Position numbers and translations under genes: made by a program. From the NCBI GenBank assembly GCA_008973525.1, contig WACJ01000358.1:1-64000 (forward strand): a stretch of 64,000 nt of DNA. The letters are read 5' to 3'. The notes under the pieces were generated by a model that saw only the letters and a list, made by a program, of their open reading frames with translations, ran no database searches and had not been told where the DNA came from. This document shows positions 1 to 11,800 of this stretch, one piece after another. Position 1 is the stretch's first letter; every line of letters starts with the position of its first letter. The stretch is from Stenopsyche tienmushanensis (Eukaryota > Arthropoda > Insecta > Trichoptera > Stenopsychidae).

Positions 1-3000
1 AAAATCAGCGTAAAACTACTCGAGATGATCTGGTTGATTTGACTAAAAATGGCTTTTTGAAGTATAAAAAGTCCAGTAAATAAACTGATTTTCAATACGC
101 TCATCAATATTTTTTCTATTTATGTTTGCAATATGTCATTAACTATCACGCAAATAAATAACAACTATTCTCTAGAGTTCATAGGATTCTTTAAGCAAAT
201 ATTTTATCAAATAATAAAAACGAAATCAATATTTTTTTATGTTGTGCCAAATGACGGCAAACTCATCCATCTACGAGAAGCACTAGAACAATTGACAGGA
301 AAACCCAGATTAAATAAATCCCCAGGGAAAAGTTTGGATCAGAAAATTAAAGTCAGGTCACCAAACACCATCCACTACAACCCAATGTAATATAGTGTTC
401 CGAAAAGCTTCATGGACTAAAAATATAACAGTTCTGTTTTAATTCGTCATGATGCAATTGCTCTTTGTATAAATTCAACATTTCAATATAAATTGGCAAC
501 AAAAAAAATGAAGTAAATTTGGTTTAAAGAAGAAATTAATGTCTTTATTGATCTTATTGCCAAGTTTTGTTAAATCAATCCCTCGTATTCATTTGAGCTT
601 GCTTATGTAAGAAGATCTATGTTTTACATAAACATGGATACGAAAGATAATATTATTTATAAGAGAAATATAAAAGTAAGCCCATAAAAGTATTTCGGAT
701 TAACCACTTTTTAGTGCGATATTTATTATTAATATCTCTATATATGTTTTGATTTCTAAAAATATAGCTAAGAAAAGGATTTGCGTAAGTCGGCAATTAT
801 TTTGAAAATGGTAATTGATTGTAAGCCTTTGTGATCAATGGAAAAGTTTCGTAAACCTTTATGAAACTTTGCTCAAATGCCGCATGTAATATAATCGTCT
901 CGTTTCCAGAAATCTTGAAAAATTTATATTGCAAGTCTCAGGACTGAGAAAAAGTTTTTTGCTTCAAAAATTCTAATGTAATATATAGCATTAAATATAT
1001 TCGGAGTGAATAGTAATATATATTTTTTAAATATAATATGTTTTGGATCTTATTGATGTGTTTTTGTGCGAAAATTGGCAAAGTGGTTTAATATGCTGGA
1101 ATAAATCAAGTATGAAAACATTGTTTTATCCCGAAAGGGAAAATGGGAATATTTTCGTAAGGAAATTTCGTTACGAGAAGCAAAAAGAAGGAATGATTAA
1201 TCCTACCGAGCAATGGCTCATTTGGTGCAGTTAAAGATACGAATGGCGCAGCCTCCTCGTGCTGAAAGCTTTATTTTTATTATCCCATAGTCCGTTTTCA
1301 CATTCAGTCCGTTTAAATCTGAAATAGCATAAATGCTGGGCTATATGCCAAATATGCTATGTGAGATTAACCCTGAGGCTGCCCGATTTCTACCCTATAT
1401 ATTTTTATCCCGTGACAGTGCGGTTAATGCGAAATGCTCCTATGATACTTCTTATGCTACAACATATTTCGTTTAAGATAAGCTTTCTGACTTTGATATT
1501 TTCCGCAAATAAATTTCCGTCCGATATTTAAAAGTCGTATCTCGGTGATTGCGTAACTTATTAGCGAAAATTTTAAACGCTAATCCCAAAGATTGAGCCA
1601 CAAATTAGGTCACCTCGTTATCCTCCATAATTCTCGGCAAACAGTTTAATTAATCCACACATTAACTAACCGGGGCTTCGACCGAAGATGGGCGGCTTTT
1701 TGTCGGAAAAGGGAAATGTGTAGCGGAAAAACTTAAATTCTAAGGCCAAACCTTTGTATCAGTGAAGGCTTTCAGTGTTAAATTTGTTGAGGGAATTGTG
1801 TGTGTTCACAGTAGGAGCACTCAGCCGGAAAACTTTCCGTTTTCCCCTAACGGACCTTTTCACACTCACTTTCGGAGCTTTATTGCCATCGCGCAGGTTT
1901 ATTGTCAAAAAAAGTTACCGAAACATCGGTTTTGAGGAGAGCTTCTTTTTTCTAACTTTTTTGTGTAGAAAAAGAGAAAAAAAGATTTTTCTTTGTTGTA
2001 TTAGATATGATACTGTTTCATTAAAAAAAATAACACCCATTCATCTTCTTGATAACGATCGTATATCATCTAAATCATATATTTATCATTTTCACATGCG
2101 TCATATCATTTATTTTAAAATAGTTTCGTCTAAAATGTATCTTATAATAAATTATATCCAAGACGCACATATATTATAAATGAAAATCCTCCAAAATCCA
2201 ACGTAATCCGTACAATACATAAAAATATATACCACAAATTGCATGCAATATAACACTGTAAACTTATTTTTATAAACATCAAGGAGTTAAAAGAAAATTT
2301 TAGGTTTTTTTAAACACATGATGCAAAAAGGATTTCTTAGGGCACAAGTAAAAATTCAGGTCAGCATAATAAATATCATAAATTATTTTATGCATTGAAA
2401 AATTTAAATTTTCTTTATAGAATATGAAGATAAACGCCATATCCTGCAAAAATCCTATGAAAAAAATATCTTGATCTGACCAAAACAATTTTATTGGTTC
2501 TAGGTACACAAACAGAAATATCCCTCTTTTCTCGAATATAAGGATTCCAAACTTTTTCTAAATTTTAAATTCAGAAAAACCCTTAAAAAGACAAAATCAA
2601 GGAGATTTTGTAAGATTTATATAAAGCTACTATTTCAAAAAAACTCATCGCAAAACCATAATGGGTCTGGCCAAGACTATCTTATGGACAAAGGGCTAAT
2701 AAAATATATCTTTAACTCAATCAAGTATCAAATAATGAATAGTCTCAACAAAATAAATGATTTAAGGCTAAGTGAATAATGAGCTACTTATGGAGTGAAA
2801 TAAATTGATATGCCTTTAAATCTTTAGGAATTGGACAGGTTGAAAGTAAAGCTGTTCAAAGAGGTGGATGATAAATTTTAGTTTGTTGAAATATTTGGAG
2901 CAATTAATGATCTTTTAAAAATATTTCTTGACGACTCCCAATCGAATATTCGATATTTAAGAAGTAATTTAGAAAGTTTAAATCTTGGATGCACTCAGGG

Positions 3001-3400
3001 AGAAACTGCATGTAAATTTGTATTACTTATTTTTAGTGTCAATTACTACTAGTATTATGTATTTGAATTTATCAACGGAGAAAACATTTCCAAGCGCCCA
3101 AATTTTAGCCTTGTGACAGTTCGTGCGGCACCCAATTATCCAACATTTTTATCTTTCCTATTTCGACATTATTTTTGCCTTTTTTTGTATTATTCTTTCA
3201 CAAAACGATCCTTCTCCGAATGCTCTGTTAATATTTTCGCGTGCTTTCACTGCATTGTGCCCCAATTTGAACAAATACAAAAGCTAGCGATTTTTTTTGT
3301 TGACGCCATTCTGTTAACCATAGGAATACGGTCGATCTTGACTAAATGGAAACCGCAACCACACTTCTCCTTTACAAGAAAATCAAAACGTCCCTAAGCA
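1..3400. other. AT-rich DNA, no recognised gene
   Basis: Both strands and the open frames were read here without finding a recognisable protein, RNA or repeat. The region is AT-rich, with a slightly G+C-richer stretch at about 1230-1760. The longest frame (1775-2179, + strand, 134 codons) has a phenylalanine- and lysine-rich, low-complexity translation with no motif I recognise, and is best treated as chance. This is probably intergenic or intronic DNA. Confidence 0.6.
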
Positions 3401-3404
3401 AAAA

Positions 3405-3525
3405 ATCTAGTGGTGTCAGGTCTAGAAACCTTGCGAGCCACAGAATAGGGCACGTCTCCGGGTAAACAAATCCACTGGTGTCAGATCTGGAGACCGGGAG
3501 AGTCACGGAATTGTATGACATATGG
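3405..3525 (-). repeat. Family X 65-bp tandem units (two copies)
   Basis: Two head-to-tail units share the core GGTGTCAGGTCTGGAGACC and are spaced 65 bp (TGGTGTC starts at 3411 and 3476). Read on the minus strand, each unit encodes a WLARSPDLTPLDFF-type peptide, which matches the region of mariner-like DDE transposases around the third catalytic aspartate. Because 65 is not a multiple of three, successive units fall in different frames, so this is not a working coding repeat. It is the first of six such arrays in the window. Confidence 0.8.
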
Positions 3526-3529
3526 CATA

Positions 3530-4122
3530 TAGTTAGAAAATAAACTAGAAAAATATTTTAAAAATAAATTAAGTTCAAAATACTTTTTAGTTTTTTGTTT
3601 TAAAGAATTTATTACTTAATAATATTCATTCGTTTGCACATTTTATGTGACTTTGGAAGCTCAGAAGTAATTTTCTTAAAACAATTGCATAAAATAATGA
3701 TTTAATTAGATCAAAATTATATAAGAAAATACAAAAACAACAATAAATTTACAAATGTTTGCAAAGGCAACGCTTATTCCTTCAATCAAGATTTATTTTG
3801 TGGGCACATCCGTCGTGTAACTTAATTATTTTGGTGGTCCTATTCTGTGGCTTACACTGTCTCCAGATCTGACACCAATGGATTATTTGTAATAATTTAT
3901 TTGGATCAAAAATGCATTGCAAAATGCAAAAACATTTTTTTGTGCTATTACGACCACAAACTAAAAATCCTATTTTTGTGCTATTACGATTTAATGGTGA
4001 AATTTTTGGTATTTTTTCAAAATTTTGAAAAACACTTAGAACATCGAATATATGTGTGAAAGCTAGAAAATGACTAATAGCACAAAAAAATGTCGATCCA
4101 TGTGCAAAACACCCTGTATTTT
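3530..4122 (-). mobile_element. Family X element copy with a single 65-bp unit
   Basis: This segment is the reverse complement of the 6480-7095 copy over most of its length. Matching landmarks are GACTTTGGAAGCTCAG near 3650, the ACAAAAACAACAATAAATT stretch at about 3732-3750, a transposase tail remnant at 3740-3835 (minus strand, reading ILIEGISVAFANI after a stop), one 65-bp unit at 3836-3890, and TTGTGCTATTACGACCACAA near 3945. A second GTGCTATTACGA follows near 3976, a short local duplication. The right end runs into AAAACACCCTGTAT at about 4107-4120, which resembles the terminal ATACAGGGTGTTTT of many insect transposons. It has no intact reading frame. Assignment to a mariner-like, non-autonomous element is inferred from the transposase remnants. 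Confidence 0.65.
3836..3890 (+). repeat. Single transposase-derived unit inside family X copy
   Basis: One copy of the 65-bp unit lies here on the plus strand (CTCCAGATCTGACACCAATG), coding for an SPDTNG/SPDLTPMDY-type peptide depending on frame. It occupies the position where the 6480-7095 copy carries three units, so the unit number differs between otherwise collinear copies. Confidence 0.75.
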
Positions 4123-4269
4123 GTTGTTCTATGAATGGATATTGAATAGGCTCTGGTGTTGCGGTGGACTGTTTGTGGCGGGACTATGATGATGGATACT
4201 TTTGCTTAATATTTTGATTAAAAGACAACGTTTTTGTATTTTTATTATATAGTGTGGGAACATAAGAGA

Positions 4270-4640
4270 GAGAAATACAGTGGTTGTCAGGTCTATAGAC
4301 CATGCGAACCACGTAATAGGGAACATCCCTAGACAAAAAAAAACTGAAATCCAGTGGTGTCAGGTCTATAAACCATGCGAGCAATAGAATAGGGCATGTC
4401 CCTAGGAGAAAAAATCCAGTGGTGTCGGGTCTGGAGACCCTGTTACCCACAGAATAGGGCACGTTCTCAGGCTAATAATATTTTTGATGTCGAGATTGTA
4501 AACCATTCGAGACAGGAAATAGGACTCGTCTCTAGATTTAAAAAATCCAATGGTGTCAGGTCTGGAGATCCTGTGAGTCTGGGAATAGGTGACATCCCCC
4601 GGTAAAGAAATCCAGTGTTGTCATTTCTAGAGTGTTTGGA
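4270..4640 (-). repeat. Largest 65-bp tandem array (about six units)
   Basis: Cores of the type TGGTGTCAGGTCT start at 4281, 4355, 4420, 4485, 4551 and 4616, giving spacings of 74, 65, 65, 66 and 65 bp. The 74-bp step reflects an A-rich insertion. Minus-strand translation of single units gives ARSPDLTPLDFF-like peptides from a mariner-like transposase, but the frame changes from unit to unit. The left edge, AAATACAGTGG near 4273, resembles the family X terminus. The right flank at 4660-4740 again holds the CTTTGGAAGCTCAGAAG landmark, so the array lies inside another, rearranged family X copy. Confidence 0.85.
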
Positions 4641-6420
4641 AGCTATGAAACAGCGCCGCCAAAATAATTCATTTAGAACTTGATATTACTCATTCGTTTG
4701 CACATTTTATGTAACTTTGGAAGCTCAGAAGTAATTTTCTTTAGAACGTAATACGTATATTTACATAATGGGTCATCATTTCGGTCAGTCACCACGTAAT
4801 AATTTTACATATCTGAAAATCATAGAATGCATTACGACGAGACAGTTGTACACGTTCGTCTCGTAAAGTCACTTTTACGTGCACGATCCAAAGACACGTG
4901 TGCAAATTTTACAGGTAATTTTGAAAGCACTAAAATTTCCATAAATTGCTTTAAAACCATCGTCTAGCATATGCTAGTCTACGATATTTTCAGTTCGTTC
5001 ATCTTTGAAATGTCTATTTATATTCTAGACAAAGATATGTGTGTGATTGCAGAAATTTTTCAAATACAAATAAATCAAGACAAACACGATTAATAGAAGG
5101 CATTTGTTTGAAAAGTTTTCGAAAACATATTCTATTAAGATACAATTTTTGATGAAAACATTATTACATTAAACAAAACTTTGTAAACGTCTAAAAAGTA
5201 TCGATTGATGGCGGTCTAATGAACAAAATAAATATTTTACGAAGAAAATTCCACTGGATAATAGAAATTGCATCGACTGACTAAGAAACTGTCAAAAAAA
5301 ATATTTTGTTGGAAAGAAGTTCAAAGCTCAAGATGGAATTGTTAATTTACTTATATGATACAAATTTACATTACCTATATTTTTAAGCACTTCTAAGAAA
5401 ACGAAAAAGAAGCATTCATTTGAAATGAATGGAACATTGGCTTTTAATGCTGAGGGATGATCAGGTGTCTTATGAATATGGAATTTATTGCATTGCTACA
5501 AATGACATTAAATGTTTATCGGCGGGGATGAAATGGTTATTGTAACTAATTTTCATTTTGTTAAACACGTTGAACTTGCATCAACCAATAGGCTTCGCAA
5601 TGTATAGCGCCAGATATATATTTCATTCTATTTAAATATAGATTATCCCTTTTTCAATCCCGAGTCGGATATTTGGCCTAAAGCTTGTTGAGCTTTCTTC
5701 ATTCGTGACATTTTCGAATAATTTCACAAAGAACGCCTCAGATTTCTTCTCGGAAAGAAATAAAAGTTGGAATATTTCCGTAATAGGGCACATGAAAGCT
5801 TTCGAGTTTTTCCACTATCAAAAGGCTTCAGTAATCAAATGCCGCATTCTTATTTGGCTCCAAACTAAAGAAGAATAGGTTGATTGAAGTTCTTCGGAAA
5901 AGTTGCCGTGGCAATTCTCGCAAGGAATGACACGCACCCCAGAGTTTTTAATACGACCGGACCGGAAAAAGGTCAACCAAGGAAAGTTTCAGCAATCAAT
6001 CGCCTTTCATAAGACGCCGAAGGTTCGGAACTCGGCATTAATCTCGTAACCTAATTTACGGAAAAAACTTCTGCTTGAAAGTTTGCCGGGAGCAAGGATA
6101 TGAAGCCGCGAATCAAGGAATCGCTAGACTTATCTTCGATTTATTCCATTTTCTATGAGAGCATAATTCATTTTCCCCACATCGGGGATCAATAAGGTGC
6201 CTAGAAACTTATTCCATGAGAATATTTTATTATTTAAATTTATTGATAAAATATCTTTGAATTACAATGCCACTAATTTCATAACCCCACTCAAAATAAG
6301 GAATTGCTAAAATCCGCATTAAAATATTAAAAGGCTTTTAAAGGTTTAAAAAATCTGTCTGTACTTATCTTTTTCCCGTTTCACTTATTACACAATAGAA
6401 ATTTATAGCTAAATAATGAA
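4640..6420. other. Non-coding stretch with family X flank, otherwise unrecognised
   Basis: The first 100 bases carry a family X flank (CATTCGTTTGCACATTTTATG near 4690). The rest has no recognisable feature. About 5640-6160 is somewhat G+C-richer and free of the repeats found elsewhere in the window. Confidence 0.55.
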
Positions 6421-6421
6421 G

Positions 6422-6480
6422 CTATGTTTGTGTAATATATAATAAAATAGACAAGCATCTACTGGTCGCTTTATAAGAGT
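6422..6480 (+). repeat. Short dispersed repeat with GTGTAATATATAATAAAATAG
   Basis: The motif GTGTAATATATAATAAAATA recurs in degenerate form at about 7595-7620 (+), 8815-8845 (-) and 59048-59072 (+). In the first three copies it is followed, in the motif's orientation, by a short G+C-rich patch (GACACGGCGC, GCACGACGCATGCGC and GGCGACGCGGCGCATGCGC). This may be the end of a small non-autonomous transposon; the class is unknown. Confidence 0.5.
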
Positions 6481-7095
6481 GACACGGCGCAAAATTTCAC
6501 CTTTAAATCGTCATATTTTTTAGTTTGTGGTCGTAATATCACAAAAAACTTTTTTTTGATCTAAATAAATTATTACAAAGAAATACAGTGTTTTAGAATA
6601 AGGTGTCAGATCTGGACACTATATCAGCCACGGAATAGGGCACGTGCCCAGGCAAAGGAATCTAGTGGTGTCAAATCTTGATAACGTGCGACCCACGGAA
6701 TAGTGCATGATCTCAGACAAAAAAAATCCATTGGTGTCAGGTCTGGAGACAGTGCAAGCCACGGAATATGACCGTCAAAAGAATTAATTTACAAAATAAA
6801 TTCTAATTGAAGGAATAAGCGTCGCCTTTGAAAAAATGTATAAATTTATTGTTGTTTTTGTATTTTGTTATATATTTTTGATCTAATAAAATCATTATTT
6901 TAATGTAATAAGTTTAAATAAGATTTTAATTTTAATACAATAAGCTTCCAAAGGTACATACAATGAGCCAACGAAAAGAAAAATGTCAATTTCTAAATCC
7001 TTTAAACAAAAAAATAACATTTATTTTGAGTTAAGTTTAATTTTAAAAAGTTTTCTAGATTAAACCCTTTTCAATGATATGCTATAATATACGTT
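6480..7095 (+). mobile_element. Family X element copy with three 65-bp units
   Basis: In order: a left flank with AGTTTGTGGTCGTAATATCAC (6521-6541), ATACAGTGTTTTAG at about 6584, three transposase-derived units (6602-6775), a transposase tail remnant at about 6785-6865 reading ILIEGISVAFEK after a stop, and a right flank with CTTCCAAAGGTACATACAATG (6945) and TAAACCCTTTTCAATGATATG (7062). It is collinear with the inverted copy at 3530-4122. No intact frame survives. It is probably a non-autonomous mariner-like element; I could not define both ends. Confidence 0.65.
6600..6775 (-). repeat. Three-unit 65-bp transposase-derived array
   Basis: GGTGTCA cores begin at 6602, 6667 and 6733 (spacings 65 and 66). 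Each unit also keeps the CCACGGAATAGGGCACG segment in whole or part. On the minus strand a unit encodes the PIPWLARSPDLTPLDF class of transposase peptide. The units point opposite to the transposase tail that follows at 6785. Confidence 0.85.
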
Positions 7096-7144
7096 ATAGA
7101 AATCATTAAATAAATCGTTAAACTTGAGAAGGTAATTTGCCAGG

Positions 7145-7560
7145 GTCGGAGTTAAGAAAATGCTTATGGTGATTTTATAACATGAATTTACAAAATTTGA
7201 TTACACTTTTTCTTATTTCAATTGTAGCTGTTTGAAGTAATATTTCTTCTTTTATTTTTGCAAAAGCGGCGATTATTCTTTCAATTAGGATTTCTCTTGT
7301 AGTCACCTCTGTTGTGTACATTATTAATTTTGGGAGCCCTATTGCGTGGCTCGCACGGTCTCCAGACCTGACACCAATGGATTTCTTTGCCTGGGACATG
7401 TACTATTTCGTGGCTCACGTAATCTCCAGATCTGATACCACTGGATTTTTTTTGTCTTGGGACGTACCCTATTCCGTAAATCGTACGATATCCATACTTG
7501 ACGACACTATATTTCTTTGCCGTGGAACGTGATCTATTCTGCGGTTCACATATAGCCTCA
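7145..7560 (-). pseudogene. Mariner-like transposase C-terminal remnant plus 65-bp array
   Basis: On the minus strand, 7175-7325 reads VTTREILIERIIAAFAKI, which resembles the segment after the DDE core in insect mariner-like transposases (a TTREELIERI-type helix). Directly abutting it, but on the plus strand, 7326-7390 reads FGSPIAWLARSPDLTPMDFF, the motif holding the third catalytic aspartate. Two further diverged units follow (TGACACC-type cores at 7369, 7433 and 7499, spacing 64 and 66), then a partial one. In an intact transposase both motifs lie on one strand, so this locus is inverted internally as well as amplified. It is not functional. Confidence 0.75.
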
Positions 7561-7589
7561 TTCATATAAATCGTTGGGTGAAAAAATAA

Positions 7590-7665
7590 ACTGTGTTTGT
7601 GTAATATATAAAAATTGCTACTGATTATTTTATATACTAGTGGCACGACGCATGCGCATTGCAAG
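7590..7665 (+). repeat. Copy of the GTGTAATATATAA dispersed repeat
   Basis: GTTTGTGTAATATATAAAAATTG (in part) is followed by GGCACGACGCATGCGC, matching the organisation at 6422-6480 and, inverted, at 8780-8845. It is a short, unclassified repeat. A (TC)n tract follows at about 7709-7726. Confidence 0.45.
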
Positions 7666-7749
7666 TTTAATGTGTGTGCGACGAATACGTAGAAAGTATA
7701 AACGATTTTTTCTCTCTCTCTCTCTTTCCGATCAACTTCCACCAACTCA

Positions 7750-8780
7750 TATGCTTATATCATTAGTAACAAAATAAAATGGTCGGATGGCAGCACTTTC
7801 CAACCACTGCGTGTGTTCATCTTAGACCCATCATTATATATAATTCATGATGTAAACCTACGTAAACAGATTTATTTTATAATAAATGGACGATAAGCAT
7901 AAAATTTAACCAGGATTTGATTCGATTTTTATTATTTGTTATTTTTTTAATTTTTTATCAATTTAAAATCACATCCCCCAGATTTAACACGATTCCACTT
8001 GCGACGAAAGATAGACCCTCTGTAAGTGTTTTCGAGGTGAATAATCTTATAAGCAAGTGGTACACGTTCGCAAAGTTGAGGATTGCCCTTAGGGCACCTG
8101 CCGATTAATTATAGCCGACCTGGCTCGTGAAATTCAATGATCTCGGGCGCCACGGTTTGGGATCTGTTTTGCAGCAAATTGAATTAAATAATAATAATAA
8201 AGCGGGGGGGTAAATCGCCCGTTATGATAAAATGAAATTTTTCGCTTGAAGCGCATCTGTCCTTACACCTCTGGCCGTCTGGCATATTATGCTAATGCCC
8301 CCACAAAACTTCAAACTAATTTAATAAAGTGGCATTGTCGTTAATGCTCAAAAAGCTTCTTAGACCGTTTCCCCCTACCTAACTTGAAAAAATTCACATT
8401 TTTTCCTTCGCCTCATAAAATCGATGCAGTGTCCAAAAGTTACAGCGATAAGGGATTCTGTATAAAATTCACTTTCCATAGGCTTTACTCTTTATTAGTA
8501 TTAACTTTTTTGCTATGGGTGGCTTTACAAAACCACTTATTTCTTCTTCTTCGTGCGTGGTATACGCGGGGATATTTTTAGAATACTCCCACATCGATCC
8601 AAATCGAGTTTGGTTCGTTTAAGCGGACGGCTTGGGCGTTGATGGATAGTCCTGGAAATACATAAAAACAGTGATTATCTAATATAAACGAGATTATTAT
8701 TATGATATTCGTATTAAGCAAATTTGTTTAAAAGTCACGAAAAGTGAAACTCCTTGTGGCAGTTGGCTGGAAAGAGTAAA
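7750..8780. other. Low-repeat stretch, no gene seen
   Basis: No recognisable protein or repeat. About 8100-8400 is somewhat G+C-richer than its surroundings. The open frames at 7917-8108 and 8384-8581 are short and without motifs. A host regulatory or intronic segment is possible but cannot be shown from one sequence. Confidence 0.5.
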
Positions 8781-8845
8781 AAACACCATATACACGTTAC
8801 GCGCATGCGCCGCGTCGCCTTACCTATTTTATTATATATTACACA
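8780..8845 (-). repeat. Inverted copy of the GTGTAATATATAA repeat
   Basis: ACGCGCATGCGCCGCGTCG is followed by TATTTTATTATATATTACAC, the reverse complement of the pattern at 6422-6480. The shared motif and its adjacent CpG-rich patch support a common origin. Confidence 0.5.
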
Positions 8846-8849
8846 ATTT

Positions 8850-11800
8850 CAATTCTACCATGCAAGAGTCTCACGCTGGTATATTATTAATTTTCGCTAA
8901 TAATTCACTAGTTACTTTATTAATAATCTTAGTATTTACTATCTTTATTTAATCGAAAATATCAAATTTCTTTAAAATGGAACATTTTTTTTCACAATAA
9001 TAATAGTCCAGTATCTCACCCACTATATCAATATTTGATAATATCTATTACCATAAAATAAGAGTAAAAAAAAAATAATATAATTTTATCCAAAAATACA
9101 ACAGCATTGGATTATTATCCTAAATTACGTAAATTTATGATGGTATCTTTTCACGATGTAATATAACACGGTTCCCAATAATGATCATCATTATCGCCAC
9201 ACGCTTCCAATTATCTTCAATTTGTTTACCATTGCAGAAAGACTTCTATTTCAGCAGGGAGAAATATAATTCATACTATTTGAAGTTTCTTGTATTTGGG
9301 AGATAATGATATCTAAAGTTGTTATTTACAAGATATTCTTCTGAATTTAATAATTCAATTGCTTCAGAATGAATATGTACTCTTAGCTCACGCAGAGTCT
9401 AAGAAGGTCAAAATAACAAATAAACACATTAAAAGTAATACATAACCACTTAAATAAAAGGATTTAATCTTATACACATCTCATTAATTTGATCAATTTA
9501 TTCATGGTACGGGTATTTAAATAAATAGCAAAAACCTATAAGTGTGGTATAAGCTTGGTTATAATGAGCTTTAAGGGACCAATATTAGCTTATTGTATTT
9601 ATAAAATTGAAATATCTTGAAATTCATTTGTGGGTACACTTTTTTTGGATTAACGATAATTTGACGTTGATCACTTACTATAAAAAATAAATCTATTTAA
9701 ATAATTGTACCCAAGCTAAACAATATTTGAAAAATAATGGAAAATCACTACATGCAAATTATTTATCCCATAAGTCTCTGAAATGGTTATAATAATATAA
9801 CTAAATGATAAAAATATAGAATAGAAGAAAGAAATGCTTCCTCTAATTTGGACCTTTTGTAAGAGTTTTGGACAATTTTAGATGCTCATGAATCCCAAGA
9901 TTAGTAAACATAGTCCCAAAATATTCGGGATTGAAATTTTTATCTAACAGAAATCGTACACCTCATCAGCACGATGAAGGCCACTAAATTGATACATTCC
10001 CGCTGAAATTTGAACGTTTGGAAACAGTGGCATAAGTAGTAATTAGCGAGCTTAGGCGACGCCTAGGGGCAGTCATTGTCTAATCTAAGTATACATATAT
10101 AGATTAGATATACGTTTTTCAAATTTTTATATTAATCTTTCCCTACCGGTGATGTATTTACTACACATCGACTCTAATAATGGGAATAACGATATGAATT
10201 ATAATAGATATGGGCTTCAAAATTTTTGCATTTCTCCGTAATATAATTAAGAATCAAATCAAATTATTGAAGTATATAAGTATTCATCTGCAGCGACGTA
10301 AATAAATAATTTGTCGGGAAATCGGAAATTTTGAAATTTTTAGTCCGTGTTTTTGCAGAAAGGAATTTTATCAGTCACATTGATGGTGCTATACGAAAAA
10401 GGAGGCTCATGCGGTTATACTTACTTCGGGCATACTTCGGAAATGATTAAATGCAATCCCGAGGTCTCGGGATCGAAATTTTGGCTCAGGATTGGATTCC
10501 CTACTCATGAGTGAATGATTTAATTTTAAACAATAATTAAATTATCATTTAGAAATAATGATAACGTTGCTTTTTTCAAACAAAATTGTAGATTTTATTT
10601 TGTTTTCGTTTTTTGTATTATCCTAATTATTGTCTCTTTAAAAATAAATTTTAGTAATAGTCTGTGTTGAAAGTTTTCTGTGTTAAGTTTTTTTTTTTAA
10701 CAGTGTTATACATTTTTTTTACAAGTCATTAACAGTGTAAAGTCAAAATCGTATTATAAAAACACCGTGTTGTACGAGGATCGATTGTTTGTTTCTATCC
10801 ACGTTCATATTATATTATTGTTGAATTCCTATTAAATATAGAACATTATTTATTCCATTGCAAATCAAACGCATATTGAACATAAGTACTTGTTATTATT
10901 TCGGATCTGTAATTAAAACAAATAAGTTTTATGCAAAATGTATGTTTGTGCGTTGAAATGAATATGTTTGGTTAATCTATATTCTGATATTATTAATTTA
11001 CAGCTTTGAAATACGTTAACAATTAAATTCCAAACACGTGCATATCTCTGCAATAATTAGTAGAAAATCCGAACTTCCTTGTTTAAAGTCTTAGAATTAA
11101 CCATTCCTATTCATCTCTAGTCACGTGTATTAGCATTACATCCACGATATATGCACAAGGCTCCAGAAATTCAAAGACAGTTAATTTGAGATAACTTGGA
11201 ACGTTACCAAGGCTCCGATTATCTTCGCGTATGATCCAAATCCAAGCAAAGAACAATTCCAATCAGCAATGTGTTCCACTGTATGACGATTTTGGTTCTA
11301 TTCGTCCTAAAATAAATTTTCATTTCGTCTCTTATCTCTAAATGGTGCACTGAAAATATTCGACCTGCCTTGAATATGTTAGACTGCGAAATTTAATTTA
11401 AAAATCGAGATTTTCGACGACCCCTCTATTGACGTGCAGAATAGATATTTTCGTCAAAATAGGGAAAAATAGAGTGAGGATCGTATTTTACTTTACGGGA
11501 TTTTTTTTGTTACTCGACACACTCTTATCAAATCTGCTCTACGTGTTGCCATAAAGCCTTCTGAGAACACTTTTGCTTGATTGCCTCCTTCTTGTGTCTT
11601 TCGTGTTTTCTTAGACGTTCTCCTTTATTTTTTTCTATGCTCCGAAATCATGTCAGAGCCGCTGAGAATTAATAATGAGTTTTAACAATCCAAAATATTT
11701 TTCTAGTCATCATCAATTTAATGAATCTGTTTAATATGCTTACGCTACAATTTTAGATCTTTCGATTCCGACTTCGAGCTTAATATAATATGTAGATCCA

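Noticed and set aside
3405..7545. CRISPR-like array because of regular 65-bp spacing
   Set aside because: The whole unit is repeated, with no unique spacers, and it is transposase-derived DNA in a eukaryotic background.
7281..7745. 154-codon minus-strand frame
   Set aside because: It runs antisense through the 65-bp units and a TC tract; no independent domain was seen.
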